Assembly (NCBI RefSeq): GCF_000286835.2
Contig: NZ_AJYD02000038.1
Coordinates: forward strand, 1-64,000
Length of the DNA stretch: 64,000 nt
Source: Enterovibrio norvegicus FF-33
Lineage (GTDB): Bacteria; Pseudomonadota; Gammaproteobacteria; Enterobacterales; Vibrionaceae
Direction: 5' to 3'
Positions 19,029 through 29,263 of the stretch are shown here, piece by piece. The number at the start of each line of letters is the position of its first letter. Positions within the stretch are counted from its first letter, which is position 1. The translations under genes and the position numbers were made by a program. The notes under the pieces were generated by a model, which did not search any database, was not told the origin of the DNA, and was given only the letters and a program-made list of their open reading frames with translations.

Positions 19029-19577
19029 ATTAAAGGCGCAACAAGAAAAGTCCCAGTTAAACAAAATGCTCATCGATTGAATGACGAAATTCGCGGTATT
19101 AGCGAAGTTCGTTTGACCGGCCTAGACGGCGAAGCCGTTGGCGTAGTTTCAATCGAAGACGCTCTAGCAACTGCTCAAGAGGCAGGTGTGGATCTGGTCG
19201 AAATTAGCCCTAATGCCGAACCACCTGTCTGTCGCGTGATGGACTACGGTAAGTTCATTTACGAAAAGAGCAAGGCTACGAAAGAGCAGAAGAAAAAACA
19301 AAAGGTTATTCAGGTTAAGGAAATTAAATTCCGTCCTGGTACCGATATTGGCGACTATCAGGTAAAACTACGCAACCTGGTTCGCTTTATTGAAGAGGGT
19401 AACAAGGTCAAGGTTACAATCCGATTCCGTGGTCGCGAAATGGCGCACCAAGAAATCGGTGTTGACGTTTTGAATCGCTTGAAAGAAGACACTGCTGAAA
19501 TTTGTTTGGTAGAAAGCTTCCCAACGCGAATCGAAGGTCGTCAAATGATCATGGTTCTTGCCCCTAAAAAGAAGTAA
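19029..19577 (+). CDS. infC: Translation initiation factor IF-3, AUU start
   Basis: IF-3 binds the 30S subunit, prevents premature 50S joining and rejects wrong start codons. Reading from ATT at 19029 gives a 182-residue protein beginning (M)KGATRKVPV and running into [18 protein letters not shown], in line with E. coli IF-3, which begins MKGGKRV and also uses AUU. GGAGG stands eight bases upstream. The two domains and linker ([55 protein letters not shown]) are intact. The next in-frame start (TTG at 19077) would delete conserved residues. The rare start allows IF-3 to repress its own translation in E. coli. Confidence 0.96.
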   Translation: MKGATRKVPVKQNAHRLNDEIRGISEVRLTGLDGEAVGVVSIEDALATAQEAGVDLVEISPNAEPPVCRVMDYGKFIYEKSKATKEQKKKQKVIQVKEIKFRPGTDIGDYQVKLRNLVRFIEEGNKVKVTIRFRGREMAHQEIGVDVLNRLKEDTAEICLVESFPTRIEGRQMIMVLAPKKK

Positions 19578-19597
19578 TTTCGGCATACAAGTAACGT

Positions 19598-19665
19598 AAG
19601 AGGCTATGCCTTCGGGTGTAGCCTCTTTGTTCGCCGGATTACATTGTTATTAACATGCAACAATG
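19598..19665 (+). promoter_or_regulatory. Structured rpmI leader, candidate L20 regulatory site
   Basis: Two hairpins lie between infC and rpmI. The first (19598-19627) pairs AAGAGGCTA with TAGCCTCTT and continues inward through TGCC/GGTG to a TTCG loop. The second (19642-19665) pairs CATTGTT with AACAATG and ends next to the rpmI ribosome site CGGAG. In E. coli and Bacillus subtilis, ribosomal protein L20 represses rpmI-rplT by binding a folded leader that resembles its rRNA site. The position here fits that role, but the specific L20-binding fold was not modelled. Confidence 0.55.
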
Positions 19666-19679
19666 CGGAGTTATTCATC

Positions 19680-19874
19680 ATGCCTAAGATGAAATCAAAC
19701 AAAGGTGCAGCTAAGCGTTTCAAGAAAACTGCTGGCGGCTTCAAGTTCAAGCACGCGACTAAACGTCACATCCTGACTAAGCGTACTACTAAGAACAAAC
19801 GTCAACTGCGTCCAAATGCAATTCTGCCTAAGTGCGAAGTTGCTGCAGTTGCTCGTATGCTTCCATACGCATAA
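19680..19874 (+). CDS. rpmI: 50S ribosomal protein L35
   Basis: A 64-residue, strongly basic protein of the large ribosomal subunit. The sequence [20 protein letters not shown], then [20 protein letters not shown] and the end RMLPYA, is the L35 pattern and is very like Vibrio L35. The ATG at 19680 gives the right length; an in-frame extension upstream has no role. It lies between infC and rplT in the conserved order, behind a structured leader. Confidence 0.97.
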   Translation: MPKMKSNKGAAKRFKKTAGGFKFKHATKRHILTKRTTKNKRQLRPNAILPKCEVAAVARMLPYA

Positions 19875-19900
19875 TTTTTCTTAGTTTATTAACGATTTAG

Positions 19901-20269
<369 letters not shown>

Positions 20270-20294
20270 TTATACAGAATAGATTTTGCAAGAA

Positions 20295-20319
20295 AGGGGA
20301 GCTTAGGCTCCCCTTTTTT
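20295..20319 (+). terminator. Terminator after rplT
   Basis: AGGGGAGC and GCTCCCCT form an 8-bp perfect stem with a TTAG loop, followed by TTTTTT. Confidence 0.9.
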
Positions 20320-20597
20320 ACATCTGAAATTTGTATGCCTGATTAATGTTAACTGCAGTATTCTGAGGTTACTCAGGTATAAACCCAGTCTAATTCTCTT
20401 CGCTTTACCTCTTCAGCGTCCATTTTTACATGCTCCGATGCGGATAATTGAGTCTTCTCCTTTCATGAAAAGGCCAACTTCTTCGCGATTTACATGATTC
20501 AACCATAAATGTGGTGATGAAATAGGCATGACAAGCACTTGATGTCACTTTCAGTTTGGCTTTAGTTCACGGTTTATTTACTATGTACCGTTACGTC
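20320..20597. other. Intergenic region between rplT and pheS
   Basis: About 280 bases of non-coding sequence before the foldback repeat. In E. coli a short phenylalanine-rich leader peptide (PheM) and attenuator lie here. I found no short reading frame with a run of phenylalanine codons and no attenuator hairpin, so that control seems absent. The pheS promoter should lie here or inside the repeat. Confidence 0.4.
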
Positions 20598-20673
20598 TAT
20601 ACCAATTCTCAGAGCAAAATTCGCCGATGCGAGTCGCGATTGGTTCACGTATTTTGTTACGAGAATTGGTATA
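20598..20673. repeat. 76-bp foldback (MITE-like) repeat
   Basis: The element begins TATACCAATTCTC and ends with its exact inverse GAGAATTGGTATA, giving 13-bp perfect terminal inverted repeats. Inside, CAAAAT pairs with ATTTTG, and CCGAT-GCG pairs with CGC-(G)-ATTGG around a 3-base loop, so almost the whole unit can fold into one imperfect hairpin. Small elements with ends like this are scattered through Vibrionaceae genomes; this is the only copy in the window. It lies 46 bases upstream of pheS and so inside its leader or promoter region. Confidence 0.7.
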
Positions 20674-20692
20674 TCTTTTACTCCGTAAGTAA

Positions 20693-21703
<1,011 letters not shown>

Positions 21704-21722
21704 GCATTGGGGTAATTGAGAA

Positions 21723-24110
21723 ATGAAATTCAGTGAATCCTGGCTTCGCGAGTGGGTTAAGCCTGCTGTCAATAGCGAAGAACTGGCACACCAAATCACC
21801 ATGGCTGGCCTAGAAGTCGACGACATTGAAGCTGTTGCCGGTGAATTCACCGGCGTAGTCGTTGGTGAAGTGGTTGAATGTGGTCAACACCCTGATGCGG
21901 ACAAATTACGTGTTACCAAAGTAAACGTCGGTGGCGAAGAGCTGCTGGATATCGTTTGTGGTGCATCAAACTGTCGTTTGGGTATTAAAGTTGCTGTAGC
22001 AACCGTTGGTGCGGTTCTGCCTGGCGATTTTAAAATCAAGAAAGCGAAACTTCGTGGTCAACCTTCTCACGGTATGCTGTGCTCGTTCACCGAGCTTGGC
22101 ATTAACGTTGAATCTGACGGCATCATGGAACTACCTGCAGACGCGGTTCTGGGTACTGACTTCCGCGAGTTCCTGTCGCTAAACGATGTCACTATTGATG
22201 TTGATCTGACGGCAAACCGAGCTGATTGCTTGAGCCTTAAAGGCATGGCTCGTGAAGTGGGTGTATTGAACCGTGCTGAAGTATCTGAGCCTGCGTTTGA
22301 CAACGTAGCACCGTCAATTGATGACAAGATTTCTGTTGCTATCGAAGCGCCTATCGCGTGTCCACGTTACTTGGGCCGAGTGGTTCGCAACGTGAACGTG
22401 AAAGCGGCATCGCCACTTTGGATGCAAGAAAAGCTGCGTCGTAGCGGTATTCGCTCTATTGATCCAATCGTCGACATCACTAACTACGTGATGCTTGAGC
22501 AAGGCCAACCTATGCATGCATTCGATCTTTCTAAGATTGAAGGTGGCATCGTTGCGCGTATGGCGAAGCAAGGCGAGAAACTGGTTCTTCTGGACGGTAA
22601 TGAAGCTGAGCTAAACGACAACACGCTTGTTATTGCTGACCACAACAAAGCACTGGCTATTGCTGGTATCTTTGGTGGTGAGTTCTCGGGTGTGACTACC
22701 GAGACGACTGACGTATTGTTAGAAGCTGCATTCTTTGCACCTGATTCAATTCGTGGTCGTGCACGTAGCTACGGCTTGCACACGGATTCATCACACCGCT
22801 TTGAGCGTGGTGTTGATTCAAGCCTTCAGTACCACGCCATGGAGCGTGCGACACAACTGCTGATTGATATCTGTGGTGGTGAAGCGGGTGAAATCGTCGG
22901 TCAAGAATCTGAAGAGAATCTCCCTAAAGCGAAAACCATTTCTCTGCGTCGCAGCAAATTGGATCGCCTTCTGGGCCACGCCATCTCTTCTGACGATGTT
23001 GTGGAGATCTTGACGCGTCTGGGTTGTGACGTAGAAACCACAGAAGCAGGTTGGACAGCGAAAGCACCGTCATGGCGTTTTGATCTGGCCATTGAAGAAG
23101 ACTTGGTTGAAGAAGTAGGGCGTATCTTCGGTTACGACAACATTCCAAACCAAGCGCCTGAAGCGCACCTGACCATGAACGAATATAAAGAGGTCAACCA
23201 ACCTCTGAAACGCGTTCGTGATTTGCTGGTTGACCGTGGTTACCACGAAGCGATTACTTATAGTTTTGTTGAGCCTTCTCAACAGGCGCTGATCGTGCCA
23301 AACGTTGAGCCACTGATCTTGCCACACCCAATCTCTGCTGACATGTCAGCAATGCGTTTGAGCTTGTGGACAGGTCTGCTAAACACAGTGACGTACAACC
23401 AGAAACGTCAGCAACCACGTGTGCGTCTGTTTGAAGCAGGTCTGCGTTTTATTCCTGAAGCGACTGCTGAAAACGGCATGCGCCAAGAAATGATGCTGGC
23501 AGGTGTGATTGCCGGTGCGCGTTCTGAAGAGCACTGGGACATTGCGACTAACACTGTCGATTTCTTTGACCTTAAAGGCGATCTGGAAGCGGTTCTGGAG
23601 CTAACTGCTAATGAGTTGGCATACAGTTTCAAAGCGTCTAAGCATCCGGCGCTGCACCCAGGTCAGAGCGCGGCGATTGAAGTCGACGGCAAGATTGTCG
23701 GCCACATTGGTACGGTTCACCCTGAGCTTGAGCGTAAGTTTGGCCTGAATGGTCGCACTATCGTGTTCGAAATCGAGTGGGCTGCTATCAATCAGCGTGT
23801 GATTCCGGAAGCGGTTGTGATTTCTAAGTTCCCAGCGAACCGTCGTGACATCGCGGTGATTGTTGCTGATGACGTAGAATCAGAAGCAGTTGTACGCGCA
23901 TGTTTAGATACCGACAATGCACTTATCAAAGGCTCTAAGCTTTTCGACCTTTATAAAGGCAAAGGCGTTGAAGAAGGTAAGAAGAGTCTGGCTATCGCTC
24001 TGACGCTACAATCTACTGAACGTACTTTAGAAGAAAGTGATATTTCTGAGGCGGTTGCGGCAGTTGTTGCGACACTTGGCGAAAAATTCGGTGCTCACCT
24101 TCGCGACTAA
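21723..24110 (+). CDS. pheT: Phenylalanyl-tRNA synthetase beta subunit
   Basis: The large subunit binds tRNA-Phe and edits tyrosine. It has 795 residues, the family length in gammaproteobacteria. Domains in order are the EMAP-like tRNA-binding domain (about 40-150), the B3/B4 editing core ([36 protein letters not shown]), B5 (about 400-475), a degenerate synthetase domain, and the C-terminal anticodon-binding ferredoxin-like domain ([14 protein letters not shown]). It forms an operon with pheS and ends at a strong terminator. Confidence 0.98.
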   Translation: MKFSESWLREWVKPAVNSEELAHQITMAGLEVDDIEAVAGEFTGVVVGEVVECGQHPDADKLRVTKVNVGGEELLDIVCGASNCRLGIKVAVATVGAVLPGDFKIKKAKLRGQPSHGMLCSFTELGINVESDGIMELPADAVLGTDFREFLSLNDVTIDVDLTANRADCLSLKGMAREVGVLNRAEVSEPAFDNVAPSIDDKISVAIEAPIACPRYLGRVVRNVNVKAASPLWMQEKLRRSGIRSIDPIVDITNYVMLEQGQPMHAFDLSKIEGGIVARMAKQGEKLVLLDGNEAELNDNTLVIADHNKALAIAGIFGGEFSGVTTETTDVLLEAAFFAPDSIRGRARSYGLHTDSSHRFERGVDSSLQYHAMERATQLLIDICGGEAGEIVGQESEENLPKAKTISLRRSKLDRLLGHAISSDDVVEILTRLGCDVETTEAGWTAKAPSWRFDLAIEEDLVEEVGRIFGYDNIPNQAPEAHLTMNEYKEVNQPLKRVRDLLVDRGYHEAITYSFVEPSQQALIVPNVEPLILPHPISADMSAMRLSLWTGLLNTVTYNQKRQQPRVRLFEAGLRFIPEATAENGMRQEMMLAGVIAGARSEEHWDIATNTVDFFDLKGDLEAVLELTANELAYSFKASKHPALHPGQSAAIEVDGKIVGHIGTVHPELERKFGLNGRTIVFEIEWAAINQRVIPEAVVISKFPANRRDIAVIVADDVESEAVVRACLDTDNALIKGSKLFDLYKGKGVEEGKKSLAIALTLQSTERTLEESDISEAVAAVVATLGEKFGAHLRD

Positions 24111-24128
24111 TGCGAAAACTATCAATAA

Positions 24129-24154
24129 AAAGCAGCCTTCGGGCTGCTTTTTTT
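24129..24154 (+). terminator. Terminator after pheT
   Basis: AAAGCAGCC and GGCTGCTTT form a 9-bp stem around a stable TTCG loop, followed by a T run. Confidence 0.9.
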
Positions 24155-24175
24155 ATGTCCAAAAGTTCTAACACC

Positions 24176-24212
24176 TATCGTTTTGATAAACCTAAGTTTT
24201 ATCAAAACGATA
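24176..24212. repeat. 15-bp perfect inverted repeat upstream of ihfA
   Basis: TATCGTTTTGATAAA (24176-24190) and its exact inverse TTTATCAAAACGATA (24198-24212) enclose a 7-base loop. It follows the pheT terminator and lies about 310 bases before ihfA. No T run follows, so it is not a second terminator. It may be an operator, an RNA structure in an ihfA leader, or a relic of a mobile repeat. The remaining stretch 24213-24520 shows no gene and should hold the ihfA promoter. Confidence 0.55.
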
Positions 24213-24520
24213 ACAGACCTTGGTTTTTAACTGTTTAAAACTCGAATAAAAACATCATCTAAACAGGATTTTGCCATCGTCATGTCTCATTTTTTATGCA
24301 TGACGCAAGAATGAAATCCTCATAAACAGAGCACTGTTCTAAATAATGATATGGAAAAAAGTTGGCGCAAATCAGCCAGTTGGCTTACACTGTTCGTAAG
24401 TTACTGATGCGGAATATGCTGCCCGACAGTGGAGCAAGTGAATATTTCCAATGCAGTGCAATTGGTAGTGAAGATACGATGTATCTCATTTATGTTTAAC
24501 ATTTCTTGAGGGAATGACCT

Positions 24521-24817
24521 ATGGCGCTCACTAAGGCCGATCTGGCTGAGAACCTGTTTGAAAATGTCGGGATGAGCAAGCGGGACGCCAAGGACACCGT
24601 CGAAGCGTTCTTCGAAGAAGTTCGAAAAGCACTCGAAGGTGGCGAGCAAGTTAAGCTGTCTGGTTTCGGAAACTTTGATCTTCGCGAAAAGAACGAACGT
24701 CCAGGCCGCAACCCAAAAACGGGTGAAGATATTCCAATTACTGCTCGTCGAGTAGTAACGTTCCGCCCGGGGCAAAAGCTGAAAGCACGCGTAGAAAACG
24801 CAAAAATCGACAAGTAA
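24521..24817 (+). CDS. ihfA: Integration host factor alpha subunit
   Basis: A 98-residue nucleoid protein that, with IhfB, bends DNA sharply at specific sites in replication, recombination and promoter control. It has the HU/IHF fold with the DNA-inserting proline in the beta-arm motif [14 protein letters not shown] (about 62-75) and a C-terminal helix. Typical IHF-alpha start [10 protein letters not shown]. It is downstream of pheST as in E. coli, but separated by a terminator and 410 bases, so it must have its own promoter. Confidence 0.98.
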   Translation: MALTKADLAENLFENVGMSKRDAKDTVEAFFEEVRKALEGGEQVKLSGFGNFDLREKNERPGRNPKTGEDIPITARRVVTFRPGQKLKARVENAKIDK

Positions 24818-24902
24818 TTCTCGATGGTAATTTTAGAAGAAAGTCTGTTCCGAAGACAGTTACTTCTTAGTTAATTTGCTTCTATGCCCTGGCATGTTAA
24901 GA

Positions 24903-24929
24903 ACCGTAGCTTTTTGCTGCGGTTTTTTA
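24903..24929 (+). terminator. Terminator after ihfA
   Basis: ACCGTAGC and GCTGCGGT (one G-T pair) enclose five T and are followed by TTTTTT. Confidence 0.8.
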
Positions 24930-25075
24930 TTGGGTAAAAATCACGCACCACCTGATAAACATGCCTTTCAATCTCTCAATTCTTACACCACGTAATAACA
25001 CAAACATGAATCCTAATATTGTTCGGGTATAGTAGTTAGCGAGATACGAAAATAATAAATTAGGAAGTTTTGAAA

Positions 25076-26131
25076 ATGGACAGTCAACTCTCCGGTGGCT
25101 TTCTCAAGCACACTTTGTCTTCGCCGATGACATTCAAACCGTATTCATTTCAACTGCCAAATGGTCTCGATATTATTCATCATGACGTTGGCGTATTGGA
25201 GGTTTCACCAGAAAACGCGAATCGCGCCATTGTAATTTCTTCTGGTATTCATGGTGATGAAACCGCACCGATTGAGCTGGTTGATGATTTGGTGAGTGAA
25301 ATACTGAATGGCGCGTGGGTTCCTCAATCACGCACTCTTTTCATCATTGCGCATCCTGATGCGATTCATGCTCACACGCGTTTTATTGAGGAAAATTTGA
25401 ACCGTCTCTTTGCTGATGTTAACGCCGATCGCAATGCAGAATGTCAGCTGGCTAATCATCTTCAAGAGCATGTTCGCCGCTTCTTTGTCAATACCAAAGA
25501 CAATGATGAGAAGTGGCACTTTGATATGCACAGCGCCATTCGTGATTCCAAACACTACATGTTTGCCGTCGTGCCTGCTTCAACAAAGACAACCGATGTT
25601 CGCCCTCTTATTGGCTTCCTAAAGTCGGCACAGATGGATGCTATGCTGTTAAGCCGCACGCCATCTTCAACATTCAGTTGGTGGAGTGGTGAGAATTTCG
25701 GTGCATTGGCCGCAACCTTTGAAATGGGTCGTGTCGCGCCTTTGTATCAAAACGATATGTCAGAATTCGCGCCGCTTAAACAAGCGCTGATAAACTTTCT
25801 ATGTGATTGTGAAAACGTCGAAGCCGCGATTGAACATGATCTTTCTATCTATAAGGTGACGCGCACCATTACCAAAACCGACGATGCATTCTCTTTGGCC
25901 TTTAGTGGTGATGCAGCAAACTTCACTTACTTCAAGGAAGGCGAACAGCTGGCAGAAGAAAACGGTACGCTATACGTGGCGCAAAAAGGCGGGGAGGCGG
26001 CTGTGTTCCCCAATGCCAACGTCGCGGTAGGTCAGCGCGCTTGTTTACTGGTGACACCTTTTGTTCCGGATGAATCGAAACCCCTTTTTGTTAACGTGGG
26101 AAGCGAGCCAGGGCCGATCGCAATCAGTTAG
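25076..26131 (+). CDS. astE: Succinylglutamate desuccinylase
   Basis: A zinc hydrolase of the AstE/aspartoacylase family that releases succinate from N-succinylglutamate, the final step of the arginine succinyltransferase pathway. Motifs are SGIHGDET (zinc His and Glu, near residue 60), ENLNRLF, and WHFDMHSAIRDS with the third zinc histidine (near 150). The ATG at 25076 follows GGAAG; a TTG two codons upstream is unlikely. With 351 residues it is normal in length. The other ast genes are not in this window. It sits between ihfA and btuC. Confidence 0.92.
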   Translation: MDSQLSGGFLKHTLSSPMTFKPYSFQLPNGLDIIHHDVGVLEVSPENANRAIVISSGIHGDETAPIELVDDLVSEILNGAWVPQSRTLFIIAHPDAIHAHTRFIEENLNRLFADVNADRNAECQLANHLQEHVRRFFVNTKDNDEKWHFDMHSAIRDSKHYMFAVVPASTKTTDVRPLIGFLKSAQMDAMLLSRTPSSTFSWWSGENFGALAATFEMGRVAPLYQNDMSEFAPLKQALINFLCDCENVEAAIEHDLSIYKVTRTITKTDDAFSLAFSGDAANFTYFKEGEQLAEENGTLYVAQKGGEAAVFPNANVAVGQRACLLVTPFVPDESKPLFVNVGSEPGPIAIS

Positions 26132-26194
26132 CACTTTTCATTGTTCTGCGTTCTCTGTATGGTTGGCGGCTATTGACGTTTAAACTATAAAACC

Positions 26195-27181
26195 ATGCAT
26201 TTACTTCAACTTGTTCAGCGTCGCACTCGGCGCTGGCATACCGCTCTCATTACCGCTGTCGCACTGCTTATTGTGTGCTCATTGCTTTCACTGGCGGCAG
26301 GTGAGATCTGGATTTTCCCTTTCCATGTTGATTCTCCTCTAGCGCAACAATTGTTGATGGAGCTTCGTGTCCCGCGCGTTATTGCTGCCATCTTGATTGG
26401 CGCCTCTTTGGCGGTGTCTGGTGCGGTGCTGCAGGTGTTACTGGGTAATCCATTGGCAGAGCCCGGCGTGTTAGGCATTTCCGGTGGTGCAAGCCTTGCC
26501 CTTGTGCTTGTTATGTTTTTCTTCCCGGCGTTAGCCACTCAGTACGGATTAATGTCTGCTGCGATGCTTGGGGCGCTATCTTTTACTGGCGTACTGGTAT
26601 GGTTAGCTCGCAAGCGAACTATGTCGACAGCAAGGCTATTACTGATTGGTGTTGCACTGGGTATTCTCTCCGGCGCCATCGTAACGTGGACATTCTATTT
26701 CAGTTCAGACCTTAACCTTCGTCAGCTACTTTACTGGCTGATGGGAAGCCTTTCAGGTGTGCATTGGGCGCAGCTAACGCTTGCCGTGGTGGTTGTGCCT
26801 GCTGTGCTTTGGCTGTGTACGCAAGGGCATAACCTGGATCTGATGATGCTGGGTGAAGCGCCAGCGAAGCAGTTAGGATTGAATATTCAAACGCTCAGAT
26901 GGCAGCTGATCTTGATGGTCAGTGTGCTTGTTGGCGCGTCGGTTGCCATGGCCGGTGTGATTGGCTTTGTCGGCTTAGTGGTTCCGCATTTTTTGCGACT
27001 TTGGCTAGGGACAGAAAACAGGTATCTTCTTCCGCTTTCAGCGCTCGCTGGTGCTTCACTGTTGTTAGTGGCTGACACGATAGGGCGTATGGCAATTGCT
27101 GAAGCAGAGTTACCTGTAGGTGCAGTGACAACGTCACTTGGTGCGCCTCTATTTATCTGGATGTTATTGAGACGCGCATGA
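26195..27181 (+). CDS. btuC: Vitamin B12 ABC transporter permease BtuC
   Basis: The inner-membrane channel of the BtuCDF cobalamin importer. The 328-residue protein has about ten hydrophobic helices and the FecCD-family patterns [36 protein letters not shown] and [12 protein letters not shown] (ATPase-coupling loop). The ribosome site is weak. The stop overlaps the btuD start (ATGA). E. coli also has btuC near ihfA. No btuF and no cobalamin riboswitch lie next to it. Confidence 0.93.
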   Translation: MHLLQLVQRRTRRWHTALITAVALLIVCSLLSLAAGEIWIFPFHVDSPLAQQLLMELRVPRVIAAILIGASLAVSGAVLQVLLGNPLAEPGVLGISGGASLALVLVMFFFPALATQYGLMSAAMLGALSFTGVLVWLARKRTMSTARLLLIGVALGILSGAIVTWTFYFSSDLNLRQLLYWLMGSLSGVHWAQLTLAVVVVPAVLWLCTQGHNLDLMMLGEAPAKQLGLNIQTLRWQLILMVSVLVGASVAMAGVIGFVGLVVPHFLRLWLGTENRYLLPLSALAGASLLLVADTIGRMAIAEAELPVGAVTTSLGAPLFIWMLLRRA

Positions 27182-27933
27182 TTGAAGCTAAGAATATTGC
27201 ATTAGGTACGCGTCTTCTTCCGTTAAGTTTTTCTGTTGGGCAAGGCGAGATTGTTCATCTGCTTGGTGCAAACGGAAGCGGGAAAAGCACGTTGTTGGAA
27301 TTATTGTCTGGTTTAACGGAAGGCCAAGGCAACGTTTCCTTAAATGGCATCGCACTGGCGGATATAGACAGCAAAACCTTAGCAAGACAACGAGCGTATT
27401 TGAGCCAACAACAAAAGCCTGCTTTTGCCATCGGCGTTTATCAGTACCTCAGTTTAAGTTTGTCCGCGTTGACCAAAAGTAATCCCATTGAATTAGATGC
27501 GGCCGTCAAAGACATATGCTCAACCTTGAGGATTGAAGATAAGCTGAATCGCAATACTGAGCAGCTTTCGGGTGGGGAATGGCAGCGCGTAAGACTTGCC
27601 GGTGTGTGCTTACAAATTTGGCCTGATATAAATCCCGATGGAAAACTGCTTATTCTCGACGAACCAGCAAGCGCACTCGACATCGCTCAGCAAAGCGTGA
27701 TGTACAAGATGATTCGTCGCATTGCTGATCGTGGTATTGCGGTGATCATGTCCAATCATGATATCAATCGAACACTCAGTGATGCAGATAGGGTGATGTT
27801 ACTTAAAAATGGCCACCTTGTATCTCAAGGTAGTCCTAGGGAAGTGATGCACGTGGACACGCTGGAAGCGGTGTTTGGCACTCGCTTACGTCGAGTAGAA
27901 ATTGACGGTCAACTGCTGATGTTAAACACCTAG
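27178..27933 (+). CDS. btuD: Vitamin B12 ABC transporter ATPase BtuD
   Basis: The ATP-hydrolysing subunit that drives cobalamin import through BtuC. The 251-residue protein has Walker [10 protein letters not shown] (30-38), the signature [12 protein letters not shown], Walker [13 protein letters not shown] and the switch histidine in MSNHDINRT. It overlaps btuC by four bases, so the two are translated together. The following 35 bases before the convergent TerB-like gene hold a poor hairpin only. Confidence 0.94.
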   Translation: MIEAKNIALGTRLLPLSFSVGQGEIVHLLGANGSGKSTLLELLSGLTEGQGNVSLNGIALADIDSKTLARQRAYLSQQQKPAFAIGVYQYLSLSLSALTKSNPIELDAAVKDICSTLRIEDKLNRNTEQLSGGEWQRVRLAGVCLQIWPDINPDGKLLILDEPASALDIAQQSVMYKMIRRIADRGIAVIMSNHDINRTLSDADRVMLLKNGHLVSQGSPREVMHVDTLEAVFGTRLRRVEIDGQLLMLNT

Positions 27934-27968
27934 CACGATGTCTCGCACTAGGTTTGATGAACGTTAAC

Positions 27969-28427
27969 TTAGTGTTTGGCGTCGGCTTGCGCTTCAAGTT
28001 TTGCTTTGATGAACAATGCGTGGTCGAGATATAACAATTCCGACGTTTTTCGGATCACAGACTCTTCTAGCGGATCGAGCTTACCGTCCGCATACGCGAC
28101 TTCCCACATCGCTTTGACCAAGCTGAATCGCTGTTGCTGATCTAGCTGGCGCAACTTGTCTGTGTAGTCATAGAGTGACACGGAGTTTGATGCATCGACG
28201 CGCGCTTCATTGACGAGTGAGTTTGACGCCGCTTCTTCAATCCCTAATAACTCACCAAGCATTCGTGTTTTAGCTGCCTCTTCACGAGGGTCGAGTTCGT
28301 TATCGGCACTGGCGACTTCGCACAATAAACCTGCCATCGCACGTTGATAACGGTGTTCGTTTGAAGCGGCACTGCCACCTTCTTCAGTAAAGACTTCTCT
28401 TAGAATCGAAGACAGTTTTGAAAACAT
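27969..28427 (-). CDS. TerB-family protein
   Basis: A 152-residue cytoplasmic helical protein of the TerB (tellurite resistance B) superfamily. It shows the two acidic repeats typical of the fold, LLCEVASADNELDPREE (about 34-50) and MWEVAYADGKLDPLEESVI (about 107-125), which may bind a divalent metal. No other ter genes are nearby, so a role in tellurite resistance is not supported; such single TerB genes are common and uncharacterised. It faces btuD and has its own upstream region. Confidence 0.85.
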   Translation of the reverse strand: MFSKLSSILREVFTEEGGSAASNEHRYQRAMAGLLCEVASADNELDPREEAAKTRMLGELLGIEEAASNSLVNEARVDASNSVSLYDYTDKLRQLDQQQRFSLVKAMWEVAYADGKLDPLEESVIRKTSELLYLDHALFIKAKLEAQADAKH

Positions 28428-28678
28428 GTAGGTTACCTAGTGAAGTTTATTGATGAGCTTTATCAGTATGAATCAGCTTTTGAGTACATATGGCATATGG
28501 CTGAGTGAAGTCACACCCACCAATACATATAGAATAAGAGTATGAGGGATAATTTGAGAAGTTGTCAGCGACTTGCTGGTGCTTCTTATCTTTCAGACGG
28601 TGAAAAAGATGAGAGGTTCACTAAAAATATCGTCTTAGGCTCAATGACCTAGGGCAGAGCAGGGCAACACGTAACAAG

Positions 28679-28712
28679 AAAGCCAAACCCACAATAAAGT
28701 TTGGCTTTTTTT
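28679..28712. terminator. Terminator after the VF530-like gene
   Basis: AGCCAAAC (28681-28688) pairs with GTTTGGCT (28699-28706). A T run follows on both strands (TTTTTTT on plus, TTTCTTGTT on minus). It serves the gene at 28719-29126. The stretch 28428-28678 between it and the TerB-like gene shows no gene; it should hold the TerB promoter. Confidence 0.75.
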
Positions 28713-28718
28713 GAAATA

Positions 28719-29126
28719 TTAACGGCGACTAGGACGACGGCCGGTTCTTTCTTTATGCGCAGATGCAGCTTTTGCTTGGGAAAGCAAAATGGACTCAACT
28801 GTCAGCTCCATCGGCTCTCTCGGCTTTAAACCATGTGCAAAGGTACGTGAGCGAGCTGGCATCTCAAATTCAGCTTCAGACGCTTTAGGCATGCGTTTAA
28901 AACGGTACAGGTAAAAGTTTTCTACTTTCTCTCTCGCCCATTCCGTTTTCTTTAAGTATTTCAAGCTGCTAGCGATGCTTGGCTTGGTATTAAAGCAGTT
29001 CAAACGCATTGCAGTATCAAGTATTTCCCAGCCGTAATGATCAACAAGCTGAGTGAGCATGTCTTCCATTTTTAGGCCATGCAGCGGGTTGTTTTGCTGC
29101 AGTTCAATTCTTTCTTGTTCAGTCAT
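28719..29126 (-). CDS. VF530-type DNA-binding protein (DUF2132)
   Basis: A 135-residue protein whose first 80 residues match the DUF2132/VF530 pattern: [50 protein letters not shown]. The domain was named from a Vibrio fischeri structure and is suggested to bind DNA. The C-terminal 50 residues are basic and variable, ending RTGRRPSRR. The ATG at 29126 is chosen because GGAG lies upstream at a usable distance; an ATG five codons earlier has no site. Single-gene unit. Confidence 0.85.
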   Translation of the reverse strand: MTEQERIELQQNNPLHGLKMEDMLTQLVDHYGWEILDTAMRLNCFNTKPSIASSLKYLKKTEWAREKVENFYLYRFKRMPKASEAEFEMPARSRTFAHGLKPREPMELTVESILLSQAKAASAHKERTGRRPSRR

Positions 29127-29263
29127 GAAGAGTTTCTCCATTACTCGTGGCTGGGATGGTGAGTTAATCCACCCTCCAAGCCACTAAGTGTTTATTCTAA
29201 CGACAGTTTATGTCGCATGTTTCTACGTTGTACTTTTGCGTCGTACATTGTCAGTTTGTGGTG

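Noticed and set aside
26132-26194. Cobalamin riboswitch ahead of btuC
   Set aside because: The gap of 63 bases is far too short and contains no B12-box-like sequence.
27969-28427. Tellurite resistance function for the TerB-like gene
   Set aside because: No other ter genes are present; the fold alone does not support the function.
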